Below are positions 45,803 to 56,841 of a stretch of 64,000 bases of DNA, in pieces. Position 1 is the first letter of the stretch. Every line of letters starts with the position of its first letter. Below the pieces are notes generated by a model, which worked only from the letters and a program-made list of their open reading frames with translations, was not told the origin of the DNA and did no database searches. The stretch is taken from the NCBI GenBank assembly GCA_944990035.1, contig CALYLX010000090.1, positions 1 to 64,000 on the forward strand, given 5' to 3'. The DNA comes from Clitopilus passeckerianus (lineage: Eukaryota > Basidiomycota > Agaricomycetes > Agaricales > Entolomataceae). A program made the position numbers and the translations under genes.

Positions 45803-48513
45803 TCAGGAGTCTAAGACATCATGGAGCATATTCACTAGACGCTCGCGGGTTTGTTCGTTCTGCCGGAGTCAACAAGTCAGAGAATTATGCAGAAAATTCG
45901 TCATGATTGCAACTCACGAGCTTTCCAGGGGCTTTAGCGAGAATAGTTCCGAGGTTAGCGCCCTCGCATTCGCCGGCATGTTGAGCAGCAATGACAGGCT
46001 CCTCATCGGTTCGCCGTTTGAAGTTGAGTCCGGGGCTAGAGATCACCTATAATCCATAACGCGACTTAGATATGAGAAATCTACACTAGAGAAGGGAGAA
46101 GAAGAGGTGACGTACGCAGTTATTCTCTGCACGCAAGGCTCTCAAGCCACAGATCGTGGTATCCTTGCAGTCTCCAGTGCACGGCTGAACATTGAAGCCA
46201 CGAGTGAGGAAGGAATTATACTGTTGGAAAGCAGTATCATTCTTCGCAAATGCCTCGGTGACTCCGTGCCAGAAAGCAGGATCGAGAGGTTGCGTTGGAC
46301 TCAGAGAGCCGACGAGAGGTCCATAAGTCTGACGAGCGCTGTAATAAAGATCCCATGTCGCTAGAAATGCAGGATGATTAGTGGGTTGAGATCATGGCTG
46401 GGAAGTTTGCCGCTAACGTTCGGATTGGAAAGTCGGGCTTGCAAGGTTGGCGCGATAGACCTTGGCGTCCATGACTTCGTAGGTATCCGGGTCAATGTCG
46501 TACTTCTTGAAGGCCGGGTTTCCGCCTGGAGGGTTGATCAGTCATGGGTCATCCCAAGTAGGTAGAAACGAACTTCGGGGTGTCACAGCAGGTGCAATAT
46601 GGGCCACACTTACCGCATTGGCGGCGGTTTGCTTCGTATAATCGGAGTAGGCGATCTCGAATTGGTCCTGCAAAGGCAAAGAGCAGGGTGTAAGCGATTA
46701 TGAGACATGGAACAAGCGGCTTTGGAGTACATACAATGTGAGTATGGCCATAGAATTGAGCAGCAATCGTATTCTTGTATCTCTGAACGATCTGGTCGAA
46801 ATAGTTCGACTTGAGCTGTTGTCAGCACCAGGATCATTCAAGGAACACCAGGGGTAGATACCTGGTCGCTGAGAGTGTCATGGCATCCAGGCGGCATATG
46901 TCCCATGATCCAAGCACGCTGACCAGCATCTTCTGCAGCTTGCAATTGCTGGACGGTGAATGCAAGGATACCGTTAGGGTCGGGTCTAGGCAGAGAACAT
47001 TGTTCAGCATTTATTCAAACTGAAAGAAGTAAGACGACTCACTGTTGGGTGTCGCTATCGAAGAGCCAGAAGCTGGGATGAAATTAGACGAACGGACATT
47101 CGAGCGAGGATGCGGAAAAACATACTTCGCCTTGTACCAATAAACGGTATTGATAGAGATGATCCTACGAAATATGAGTAGGATACGAATGCATGGGTAG
47201 TGCCTCTTACCTCAAGCTAGTCCCAGGGACGACGGCGGCATAACTTCCAGAGAAATGTTTCACTTGGTCAGCAGCAGCAGAGCCGATGAATTGCTGCAGG
47301 AAGTCAGGGTGAGTGATCAAGCGTTGAGATGAGGTACAAGTAGCAACTTACAGCCCACCCTGCGGCCTGATTATCAAACACCCATTGTGTATCATATGTT
47401 GGGACGTTGGTGGTGTTGCGAGGGAAACAATTGACTGGAGCTGCTTCACTGGTTGAAGGTGAGATAGATGCTCAGGAGTGCTTTGGCACCGACGTGACTT
47501 ACTGGTTACCTGTTTAAGAGATCAGTCAGAATTTTGTCGATGGTGGATAACGTTGCGAACAGAAACGTACCAACCGCGGGGTAGACGGGAACGCCAAGGA
47601 GGGTGGACATTTCATTGTTAAACACGTTCATATCATTGGTGTTCTCCTGCTTGGTGACCAGCCAGACGGCAGCTATACCAGTTATTATTCATCCGCATGT
47701 CTTGACGAAGAAGTAACGTCGCATTCTCACCCTCAACAACGTCGCCAGTGAAGATCGAGAATTTGTTATTGGCCGAGATAGACTTCAACATGTTCTGGAT
47801 GAGTGGCGTAGGCGTGTCGCATTGGTGGCTTCCGGAAGGCCCGGCAGGAGTCTGAGGAGCCTTCCCGGCACTGTCAGCATAATTTCTGCAGCAGATTGGT
47901 TTTGTGCAGTTGGCTTCAGATCCAGCCTATTTGGAGGACCATTAGCGTTGGAATATACAGGAATAGATGAGGTATACGAACCGCATACTGTCGATCGATA
48001 TGAACGTCGCTGAAGTGTGTCACCTGGAAGGGAGTTGCACCCTTCGAAGCCCAGACCTTGGGTTGCGCAGCTGCGGCTTTGGGGAAAGGCACCTTCCATG
48101 GATTCACGTCGGGAGGCTGGCACAAGCCGAGGAGGGCATCACAGAGCTTGGTCGCGGTCTGCCCGAAAGCAGAGATATTGTTGATATCGTGCCGGAGAAT
48201 AGGGGCTTGTTGGGCAATGATGCCTTCGCAAACATCATCATCTTCGACCTGTATAAAATTGATTAATCTTGGCTGAGAATAATGAACTCGAATGAAGACG
48301 TGCCCCTAGAGCTTTGCAAACTGCAGTGAAAGTGCTGACGAAGGCCGAGTCACCCAACAACGCAACGCCTTGCAGCGGGACCAGGAGGGCATGGCAAGAA
48401 CCGCATGTAGCCGCATGCTCGATTGCGTCGACTATATCGTCTACGAGGCCGCCATATACCGCGCTGAAGCACAAGAGCCAAATAGCCACGAAAGCCTTCC
48501 GGAGGGCTAACAT
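45803..48513 (-). CDS. Acid sphingomyelinase-type metallophosphodiesterase, secreted
   Basis: A calcineurin-like metallophosphoesterase of the acid sphingomyelinase family, hydrolysing phosphodiesters outside the cell or in the vacuole. Minus strand from ATG at 48513. A signal peptide (MLALRKAFVAIWLLCFSAVYGG) is followed by a saposin-like Cys-rich region (CGSCHALLVPLQG). Metal-binding motifs are HFSDVHIDRQY near 48010, FTGDVVEG near 47745 and GNHE, assembled from three exons near 47500. The family segment with EANCTKPICCR precedes the GD motif. It ends QTRERLVNMLHDVLDS at 45803. About fifteen introns, with no in-frame stop in the spliced model where I checked it. The true substrate (sphingomyelin or other phosphodiester) is not determined by sequence. 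Confidence 0.85.
47503..47509 (-). other. 7-nt micro-exon encoding the GNH catalytic motif
   Basis: On the minus strand the upstream exon ends GCGGTTG (donor gtacgt). The seven bases GTAACCA are bounded by an acceptor (acag) and a donor (gtaagt). The next exon begins TGAAGCAGC. Joined, they read A-V-G-N-H-E-A, supplying the invariant Asn-His of the metallophosphoesterase motif. The flanking introns are 61 nt and 54 nt. Skipping it would remove the motif and shift the frame. Confidence 0.78.
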
Positions 48514-49575
48514 CCTTCAATGAGTCACTGAAGGTTGGACGACCCCGCAAACCATCACGTATATATAGCTCATGGACCGAGGTGTCCTGCCTTGCTATTG
48601 AATAGATTTGGAACGGGTTTTGCGTTACTGAGCAGACTCGACCATGCTGCCCAGCGGTCAAAGAACGCGGTTGTGTTCTTCTCCTATGATCCGGATTTGA
48701 GTCGTAGACAGGATTCTGATGCTGAATTCGACATAATCAGCTGCTATGGAAGACGGTTATATGAAAAAGAACGTGCCGATCCTCAAGACTTCATGCTTCT
48801 CCCCCCCATTCAAACGTTGCCTTTGAGTCAAAAACGTTCGTCAGAGTTCGCGAGGAATTGTCAACCGAAGCTGTTGAATTTGCAGGACCACGGTCGCGAA
48901 GTTATTTTTGAGCGGATGGGACGAAGAAGATACGTTGGGAGTCTAAGCGCACGCGCCGTTGAGGCACCTTTCAAGGGCTCGAGCATTCACATGTGGAGTG
49001 TGGGCAATGTGGCCTCTGTCAAGGAAGGAATGCGCCGATCTGTCATTTTGACTGATTGAAGTGATCTACCACAAGCGCTACTTTTGAATGGATTATAGAC
49101 GAAGCAAAGGCTCAGAAACGAGAATTCGACTTTGATTCCTTGTCGTTGGTGTGAACAGCGGGCAAGCCCAGTTTGTTGCACCAACTGGTAAATGTCACGT
49201 GAGCGCGTAGAGTTTGCCCAGACTCCTCAAGGCAGATGGATTTCCGATTAGTGGCCTCGCTCTTGCATTGGCATCATGCTCAGAGTGCTTCATTCCTCAG
49301 GGCTCAGCGTCGGCATCTAGCTCCATGAATGGGTCCATGCCTTCCCAAAAGATGAGGTGGCACTGGTCACTTGGCACGCTCTGATCCGGCTCTGCAAACT
49401 GGTACGGCAGGGTTCCAAACACCTTCTTGATCTCTTAACGACCCTTATCTATCGTCTACCAATCCGAGTCTATCTAACCCGCCGTAAGTATAGGCTCTCA
49501 TTGTAGGTATGGAGGTGGTGATGGTTTACAGCGTTCCACAGCTTTATCCAAGCATCTCACGGAACAGCTGGGACA
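48514..49575. other. Intergenic region upstream of sphingomyelinase and the His/Cys protein
   Basis: About 1.06 kb between divergent starts. A plus-strand open frame (48535-49059, 174 codons) has no motif and begins inside the phosphodiesterase promoter, so I do not call it a gene. Confidence 0.4.
48560..48567 (-). promoter_or_regulatory. TATA box of the sphingomyelinase-type gene
   Basis: TATATATA, about 47-54 bp before the ATG at 48513 on the minus strand. Assigned by motif and spacing. Confidence 0.5.
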
Positions 49576-50094
49576 ATGGCAGAAGAACCCGTCAAGCTTG
49601 ACGTCGACTCACTCTATATCCATACAATCCCGTTGATCGGCGGCGCCTTCCATTGGGCTTTCGTTCACGTCAATCGTGGCGGCGCTATTTCTCGCCACCA
49701 GTGGGCCCCAATCACTTCCGACGTTCAGGCCAAAGAGGATTATGTCGAACATGCATTACCCAAAGGAGCAGGATCCACCGCCGCAAAAGACCCAATTCTT
49801 GCTTATTTCAAGGTTCTGGATTACACTCCAGTCGACGTTGCTCACTTTAGGAGCATATGTGAAGGCATCTTCCCCACGAGCTATCCCACAGTGCAACAGA
49901 ATCGTGCCGCAAACATCACTTGCCGGACTTTTGTTACCCATGCACTAAACCACCTCATTGGATCGCCCCAACGTGCCAAGGAGATCGAAGACTTTGTTAC
50001 CGCTGAAAGCGTTAGATGCGGCAATACACATGCAACCGACTTCCTATTCCAACGGCCCTACAAACCGCAGTTGATCCTTGTCCCTAAGGCTTGA
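49576..50094 (+). CDS. Small uncharacterised protein with paired His and Cys motifs
   Basis: An intron-free 172-codon gene. I do not recognise a named function. Residues about 17-32 read IHTIPLIGGAFHWAFV and residues about 107-119 read NRAANITCRTFVT. A His-Trp-Ala strand early and a Cys followed by an aromatic strand/helix later is the arrangement of permuted NlpC/P60-like thiol folds (LRAT, PPPDE). Fungal uncharacterised HWA...CR families are also similar. No signal peptide or membrane helix. Codon use and the intact frame suggest a real gene, and it sits between decayed loci. A cysteine hydrolase activity is inference only. Confidence 0.62.
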   Translation: MAEEPVKLDVDSLYIHTIPLIGGAFHWAFVHVNRGGAISRHQWAPITSDVQAKEDYVEHALPKGAGSTAAKDPILAYFKVLDYTPVDVAHFRSICEGIFPTSYPTVQQNRAANITCRTFVTHALNHLIGSPQRAKEIEDFVTAESVRCGNTHATDFLFQRPYKPQLILVPKA

Positions 50095-50430
50095 AATATG
50101 GTCAACCAAATTCAAGACTTACGCCAGCTGATATGGACCGTTCCAGATAATTTCTATAACAAACGTTGAGAATTACATTCGGGATTCAGATGAGTCGTAA
50201 GTAAGAGGAGTCAATTGACATCATCTGTTGAAATATATACCTTGTGTAATATATCTGCTTTTTTCATTGAACTCGATTTGAGTCTGAAGACCACGGTACT
50301 CTCTTCAGCGAGCTGTAGGAATAGCCAGGATTTTGTCGTGGGCCTGGCTTGTTCCTTCAATGAACGGTCAGCTGACCCAACAGCTTTGAGGGACTCTGCC
50401 TCGTTCTTCGCGATCAACCACTTCAGCTAG
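50095..50430. other. Intergenic region
   Basis: About 335 bp. The start of the downstream F-box copy (its first exon in copy 2) is not found here, so the 5' end of that copy has been lost or has diverged. Confidence 0.4.
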
Positions 50431-52121
50431 ATTCTGTCTCGGCTTCCAGCGAAGTCAATGTCAAAGCAGGCGCGTACGCATTGATAGCCAGAGAGATATC
50501 TACTCTCAAGGATCTCATTCGAACTCACGAAAGAGACATACGGCGATGGAAAACGCGATATAACAGGCTTAGCAGTATTTTTCGACTGCCCACCTAGCTG
50601 GCGCCGGATTGTTCTTGAATCCCCTTCTCTCTGGAAGAGGAGACTTTTGCTTCGCAGGCAGGACCCTCGCACAAATAAGGGATCACGTCACACTGGCCCA
50701 ATGGTCGTCGAAATTAACGAGGATGATTCTACGTACAGTGGGCCTGCCCAATTTTTTGAATGGCCAGGCAAGGGCCGAGGGGTAACATCTTATGGTTTCG
50801 AGCACGCACTTTCTTATTTGTGGGATGCCATAACAATTCTTTCCTTCAAGAATGTGGAAAGGTACTACAATCCGCTGTGCGACGAAGTAATACGGACATG
50901 CCAGCGGCCAATACTATCACTCGAGTCACTCCATATAGAATTCACTGCGCCCCCTTATCCCGAAGACATCCCTAACGCCATCATTGGGAAGCGCCTCGAT
51001 TACGCCACATCCACGTTCAGAATTGGAACCCTTTGAGAAACCAGAGCATTCTGAGTGGAGTAAGCACCGTCACATTAACGACACTGGAAATTAAGCTAAT
51101 TGGCAAGCCCCACTCGGCCAAGGACTTACACCGCGACTCGATACCCACAATTCTTCGGTCATTGCGACTATTCCCCAACCTCGAGCGCTTGAGGCTTTCC
51201 AAAGCGTTGAAGCCCGTTGAAGATGATGACACCTCTTGGTCACTCTCGACACCTGGTATGCACCTTCCAGCTCTAAGGCGCCTCGACATCAAGGACGAGT
51301 TATCAATCATTGCCTCCTTTCTTAAACACATTTCATATCCCCCGGAGACTGTTGTGTCCGCGATGGGATTGAAACGCGATGAAAGCACTCCGTTGGATAG
51401 TGATAACACAGCGGAGATACTCGTTCAAGCAAGCAAACTAGCTTACTCTGTGATTAGTGGCCTTCGAATAGTGTGAGAGGATGGGTACACATTTGCGGCG
51501 GAGCTGGTCACCACACCTCTTCCTCTTGGTCGGGTCAGGGACACTGCAACCATCAGAGCTCATGCCCAATCTCCACCACCCGATATCGCTCAAACCATAT
51601 TTCGAATCCTTCCACTAGATAGCCTACAGGAACTATCTATTTTCTCTATCCCTCCTCGTTACGAACTTGAATGCGAGAGTTACATTGCTATCGATTGGAA
51701 ACGTGTTGGTCAATCGCCATCGTTGCGCCTCATTACCACCAGCGCTATCTATTCGTCATTTGTATCGACTCTTGCACTTTCAGAAAGTGACAAATCCGCT
51801 CCTGAGCCGTATTTTCCTTCCCTTGAGGAGATACGTGCTTATGACACTAAATTCTGGTCGCAAGCGTTACACCCGAATGGGCCTCCTCCCGAATGGCAAT
51901 CCTCTGAATGGCAACGAGACCAGTGTATTAACTTCGAAGAACTTTCTGCATGCATCTCAATGAGAAGTAAATGCGGATACGGGCCATATGCTTTGGGCCT
52001 TGATAAGGAGACTAGAGAAATTTCGGACGCGAATCTGACTTCACTAAGAGCTGTTTTCAGAGACGTTTACTACATTGATGATGATGATGAGGGGGAGGAA
52101 CATGGGGATGGGACGGCATGA
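50431..52121 (+). pseudogene. F-box gene, tandem copy 1, degenerate
   Basis: Similar along its length to the gene at 52500-54366. The first exon is missing. The helical region preceding the F-box (YALIAREISTLKDLIRTHER, then RRWKTRYNRLSSIFRLP) ends at a TAG near 50596. There most of the F-box core seen in copy 2 is deleted and the text resumes at SWRRIVLESPSLW. A frame change occurs near 51015, before the shared QNWN. A TGA at 51475-51477 interrupts the frame (RIV-stop-EDGYTF). The 3' third (to SLRAVFRDVYYIDDDDE) is well preserved. Several independent lesions and an internal deletion make this a clear pseudogene. Confidence 0.85.
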
Positions 52122-52499
52122 AAATAAAACCGGAATATACGAGGAGTACTCAAGTGGCTAGGTAGTGGACTTCTTGACTATGATAAACAATATTCGTATC
52201 GATGCCCCTTGCTCAAGTAGGTTCGCATCCGACGTCATAAAAGCTTGTACTCTTAGGATTTAGAGTCCGTAGCATAACGACGTTCATTGTCTGAATATCG
52301 TGAGGACCTTTCTTTTTTAGGGATCCCACGGTCAGAGACATGGGCGCATTCACCCGCTCCGTTCCCTTGTGGGGAATCACTGCGGGTTAATATCACACAC
52401 AGTATCATTTGCGCGGTTTTCATTCGATCTTGATAGTGGTAGAAGTTGAAGTTCTTCCCTACCACCTACCACCATCATCAACCGCTTCAACCAGTTACC
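52122..52499. other. Intergenic region between tandem F-box copies
   Basis: About 380 bp, holding the 3' flank of copy 1 and the presumed promoter of copy 2. Nothing else is seen. Confidence 0.4.
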
Positions 52500-54366
52500 A
52501 TGGAGCCAAACCCAGATATAGGTATAGTCGCGACTGGTAAGTGGAGTTGTTTTACTGATGGAATGCAGTCTCAGCTAACATTCTTTAGGTTCAAAAGCAT
52601 TCGTACTTGGTTCCGTCTCGGCTTCCAGCGGTGTTAATGTAAAAGCAGATGCATATGCATTGATAGCCAGAGAGATATCTGCTCTCGAGGATCTCATTCG
52701 AACTCACGAAAGGGAAATACGACGATGGAAACGCAGTATAACAAGCTTAGCAATATCTCCCGACTGCCCGGCGAGATCCTACTCCGTGTCTTTGAGCTCT
52801 TACCTCCCAAACATAATAATTCTTTCGCCGCCTCTACTGAGGTGCTCAAGGTCTCCCATGTCTGCCAAAGCTGGCGTAAAAGTGTTGTTGACAGCCCTTG
52901 TCTTTGGAGGACGGGACCCTTCCTCCGCAGACGGGACCCTCTCGCAGAAACGAAACGACTTCATGATTATCCAGGTCCAATATTCATCCAAATAGAATTG
53001 GACGATGTCAGTGACTTGCAAAGTGGTGCCGATATGTTGGAGTGGTCGTGTTGGGGTGGGTACACGATTCCATATCGTGATATCAAAGCCGCATTATCTG
53101 ATAGATGGGATGTCATGAATGCGCTCTCTATCAGAAATGCCGAGGATTACAATTCGCTGGATGAAGAGACGAGGTCGACGCTTCAGCGGCGAGCACCATC
53201 CCTCGAGTCCATCACCATATCATTCTCGGAATGTCCTGATTGGAGATTTTCCTGGCGCGTTTATTGGTAATGCACCCCAATTGCACCACGTATATCTCCA
53301 GAACTGGAATATCCTGATGAAGCCGAGCGTTTTGAACCCCGAAGTTGGGCTTATAACCACGCTAGACATCTATCTCGACCGCCAGCTTCAAGAGAATTCA
53401 CACCAAACCCCTATCCGCGAAATTGTTCATTCATTGAACCACTATCCCAATTTGAAGGTCTTGAGGCTCTACAACGTCTTCACGTCCGTTGGAGATGACG
53501 ACGCCTCATGGTCGCTCACATTTCCGGCCTGTGTCACCCATCTTCCAGCTCTAAGGCGTCTAGACATCTCTGACGAGCTTTCAGCGTTAACATACTTTTA
53601 AGGCATATCCGCTACCCTCCAGAAACTACTGTCTTTTCCAGAGGGTTTTACGACAACACAACCAGGCCATCAGACGGTGCCAGCATGGCAAATTTACTCG
53701 TTCGAGCAAGTGACCTAGCCTCCACTCCGGTTCACGCTCTTCGTATGAATAGTAGGACGGATTCAGACGGCGATACTACCTTCGAAACGGAACTGATGAC
53801 CACACCTCCTCCACTTGGCTGGATGAAGGATTCTGCAAACGTCACAGCTCCTGGTCCACCACTACCGGATATCGCTTCAAGGGTATTCCAGGCTCTTCGG
53901 CTCGAACACCTACAGGAAGTGTCCATGTTCTTTTCTTCTCCGACTGATTCAGGCCGGAAAGATTTTGACATCGATTGGAAACTCCTTGGCCAGTTGCCGT
54001 CATTACGGTTCATTACCGCTGGCCCCATTTATCCGTCATTCGCGTCAACTCTTGCTCTTGGGGCTCCCTCAAAGAGTGAGAAACCCATTTCTGAGCTCTA
54101 TTTCCCCTCTCTCGAACAGATACGCGTCTATGATACTCAATTCTGGTCGCAAACGTCACACCAGAATGGACCTCCCTCTGAATGGGAACCACACAAGTGT
54201 ATCAAAAGTCGAAGATCTTGCTTTCTGCTTGTCATTTAGGCACAGTTGTGGGTACGGGCCGTACACGTTGGGCCTCGACCAGGAAAGTGCAGAAATCTCG
54301 GAAGTCAATATTAGTCTACTTCGAGCAGTATTTAAAGATGTATATCGTATCAGTGGATTGAATTGA
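52500..54366 (+). pseudogene. F-box gene, tandem copy 2, frame-broken
   Basis: The first exon starts MEPNPDIGIVATG and is spliced to VSASSGVNVKADAYALIARE. A canonical F-box follows: LPGEILLRVFELLPPK, then VCQSWRKSVVDSPCLWR. The frame breaks in the A-run at 52729-52731, where copy 1 has four A and keeps frame. It breaks again near 53243 (before GDFPGAFIGNAP), at a TAA near 53600, and near 54208, where one extra A precedes VEDLAFCLS. C-terminal text matches copy 1 (CGYGPYTLGLDQES, SLLRAVFKDVY). Gene-family identity is firm. Pseudogene status rests on four frame breaks, two of which lie in A-runs and might be assembly errors. Confidence 0.75.
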
Positions 54367-55036
54367 AAAGAGACCGACTACCGAGCGCCCACTCTAGCCT
54401 TTGATCATCCTACTTTCCAGTGGAATGGATAACTACCAGATGCTCATAAGCGGTGCTCGACCCAGGTGTGTACGTTCGATTCTGCAACAGGTATGGGCGG
54501 TATTCAACGCCTGGACATCTTGTAGAAAGATATCCTTTTGCATCCTGCTGCTAGAGCTCTGAAAAATGCTGTAACTTGTCCTCGTCGTTCAGAACAGCGT
54601 GCAGGTCACTGGCAAGAGCGATCGAAATGTCACGTGATGGCAGTAAATATATAGACGCCCGAGTTTTTCTGTTGACCATCATCGATGCAGCAATTTGTGC
54701 TGCACTCTTAGGTTGCAAACTTATGTACAGCCAACGGAGTAACGGAGCGATGAGAGACCGAGTGCATTTTTCATGGCTTTTGCTGTAAAGAATTGCACGG
54801 ATTCATTGACCTGCGATCCTTGGATTGCAATTTTCGTATGCTGTACGGCTTCACTACAAAGCTTCACAGTAATTTTGGTCTAGAAGATACATATAGCACC
54901 TGTACTTCTCCGAGTTCCCTCCAATCGCAATATCCCACTGATTCGAGCTTTGGAGTCATAATCTTGAGTCATTTTCGCCAAAGGAGGATTCATAACAACC
55001 CTGATTCTGAACCCAAGTTTCTCAAGGTCGCCCATC
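54367..55036. other. Intergenic region upstream of ornithine acetyltransferase
   Basis: About 670 bp. An open frame from 54793 overlaps the next gene out of phase and is a shadow. No gene is seen. Confidence 0.45.
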
Positions 55037-56654
55037 ATGTCGAGTGCCCGACTCTTCAAAAGGTTTTCCTCAACCATCAACATCAAGCCTACGCCCTCAA
55101 AATCTCATCTCCATGCACCTCTTCCAGCCTCGTCGTTTCCGCAGGGGTACTTGGTCACCGGTCTGCATGCCGGTGTAAAGAAGGATGCTTCACTGCTCGA
55201 TGTGGGCGTGATAATTTCAACATCCCCTCATTTGACTTCTGCAGCCGCTTGCTTCACGAAAAACGCGTTCAGAGCAGCTCCGGTCATTGTCTGTGAGGAA
55301 ATCCTGCAGCAGAATGGCGGAAGGGCTCGGGCTCTGGTAGTGAATAGCGGCAACGCCAATGCAGTTACAGGAAAACAAGGAATGGAAGATGCATGGACCA
55401 TGGCTCGCGAAACCGACCTCCTACTCTCTCCCCTTTCCTCGGCATCCGTTTCCTCTTCGTCTGAAGCACCCAAGAGCGAGACTCTGGTCATGTCGACTGG
55501 AGTTATAGGCAACCTCCTCCCCATTAGCAAAATTGTAGCAGGCATTCGTTCACAAGCCTCCTCCGCATCTACGCGCACCCTAGGCTCCGACTTCTCTGCA
55601 TGGGAGCGCATAGCTAAAGCTTTCATGACCACAGATACCTTCCCGAAATTGCGATCCCGTGTCTTCAACATTCGAGGAACCGAATACCGTATGGCTGGGA
55701 TGGACAAGGGCGCAGGCATGATCCACCCTAACATGGGACCTGCCGCAACGTCGTTCTCCGCTGGGACTGGTGCGGCACCAGGACAGCTCCATGCCACCCT
55801 TCTTGGGTGCATCCTCACAGATGCCCCAATTTCACCCCGAAGTCTGCAAAATGCCCTCACCTACGCTGTGGACAGAAGTTTCAACTCGATCAGTGTGGAC
55901 GGTGATATGTCAACGAATGATACTATTGTCGTCTTGGCGAATGGCGCTGGTGCTGGTGCTGCTGGCCCGGTTAAGGAAATTGACGAAGCTGAAGACAAGG
56001 AAGGATACGAGATCTTCAAGAAGGAGTTGACCGAGCTGGCTACTGACCTCGCGAAACTCGTCGTCTGGGATGGAGAAGGTGCTACAAAGTTTGTCAGCCT
56101 TACTGTCAAGGTAGAGCGGATCTTCTTTTACTATTATGGCTGACTGACATATACATCTGTCCAGGGTGCTCCCTCATATGAAGACGCGCACGCAGTCGCA
56201 TCCAAGGTCTCCACCTCAGCCTTGGTGAAGACGGCAATTTATGGAGAAGATGCCAAGTACGCGTCGCTTTCCCTTTTGCCCGACATTTGCCTAACCCTCC
56301 CCTTCTCTAGCTGGGGTCGTATCCTTGCCTCAACAGGTTCCGTTCCCCTCTCCGCCTCCATCGACCCTACCAAAGTCAGCGTGACCTTTGTTCCTTCTGA
56401 TGGTACCACTCCTCTCCCTGTCCTGGTCAACGGCGAACCAGAACAAGTCGACGAGGTCAGGGCAAAAGAGGTTATGGTGCTTGATGAGTTTCAGATTGTT
56501 GTTGACCTCGGCATGGGTGGTGATGGGGTGGCGACATATTATACTTGTGATTTCAGCTACGTGCGTGGTTTTCTCTTTCTGGTGTCAACCACGGGCGCTC
56601 ATATAGCCCATTTTACAGGAATACGTCAGAATTAACGGAGATTACAGAAGTTAA
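55037..56654 (+). CDS. ARG7: Mitochondrial glutamate N-acetyltransferase (ornithine acetyltransferase, ArgJ family)
   Basis: Transfers acetyl from N-acetylornithine to glutamate, recycling the acetyl group of arginine synthesis in the mitochondrial matrix. The N terminus MSSARLFKRFSSTINIK is basic and Ser-rich, as in a presequence. Then come GYLVTGLHAGVKKD, FTKNAFRAAPV, VVNSGNANAVTG, MSTGVIGNLLPI, DKGAGMIHPNMGP and HATLLGCILTDA. In this family the precursor cleaves itself at the Ala-Thr of that last block, and the new N-terminal Thr is the nucleophile. SVDGDMSTNDT follows. After an intron near 56112 the remaining exons give GAPSYEDAHAVASKV, WGRILASTGSV and a last exon ending EYVRINGDYRS at TAA 56652-56654. 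Four exons. The yeast gene is ARG7 (ECM40); some fungi call it ECM42. Confidence 0.93.
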
Positions 56655-56841
56655 CATGGAGATTTCAATCGCGCCAACCTCGGTTGCTACTTGATATAGA
56701 ATTGCTTCATGTTTGTATAACACCTTTTCCGAAAATGAAAATGGATATGTAAAACATAGGCAGTCTGGGGGATGGCCAGGGATAAATCTATGGATACACT
56801 GTTATGATAGCATTACAAGGTATATTCTGTGTTATAGTCCG

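Noticed and set aside
48535..49059. 174-codon plus-strand frame
   Set aside because: Starts within the promoter of the sphingomyelinase-type gene, overlaps its TATA element and lacks any motif.
54793..55296. 167-codon frame upstream of ornithine acetyltransferase
   Set aside because: Overlaps the start of the real gene in another frame; no motif.
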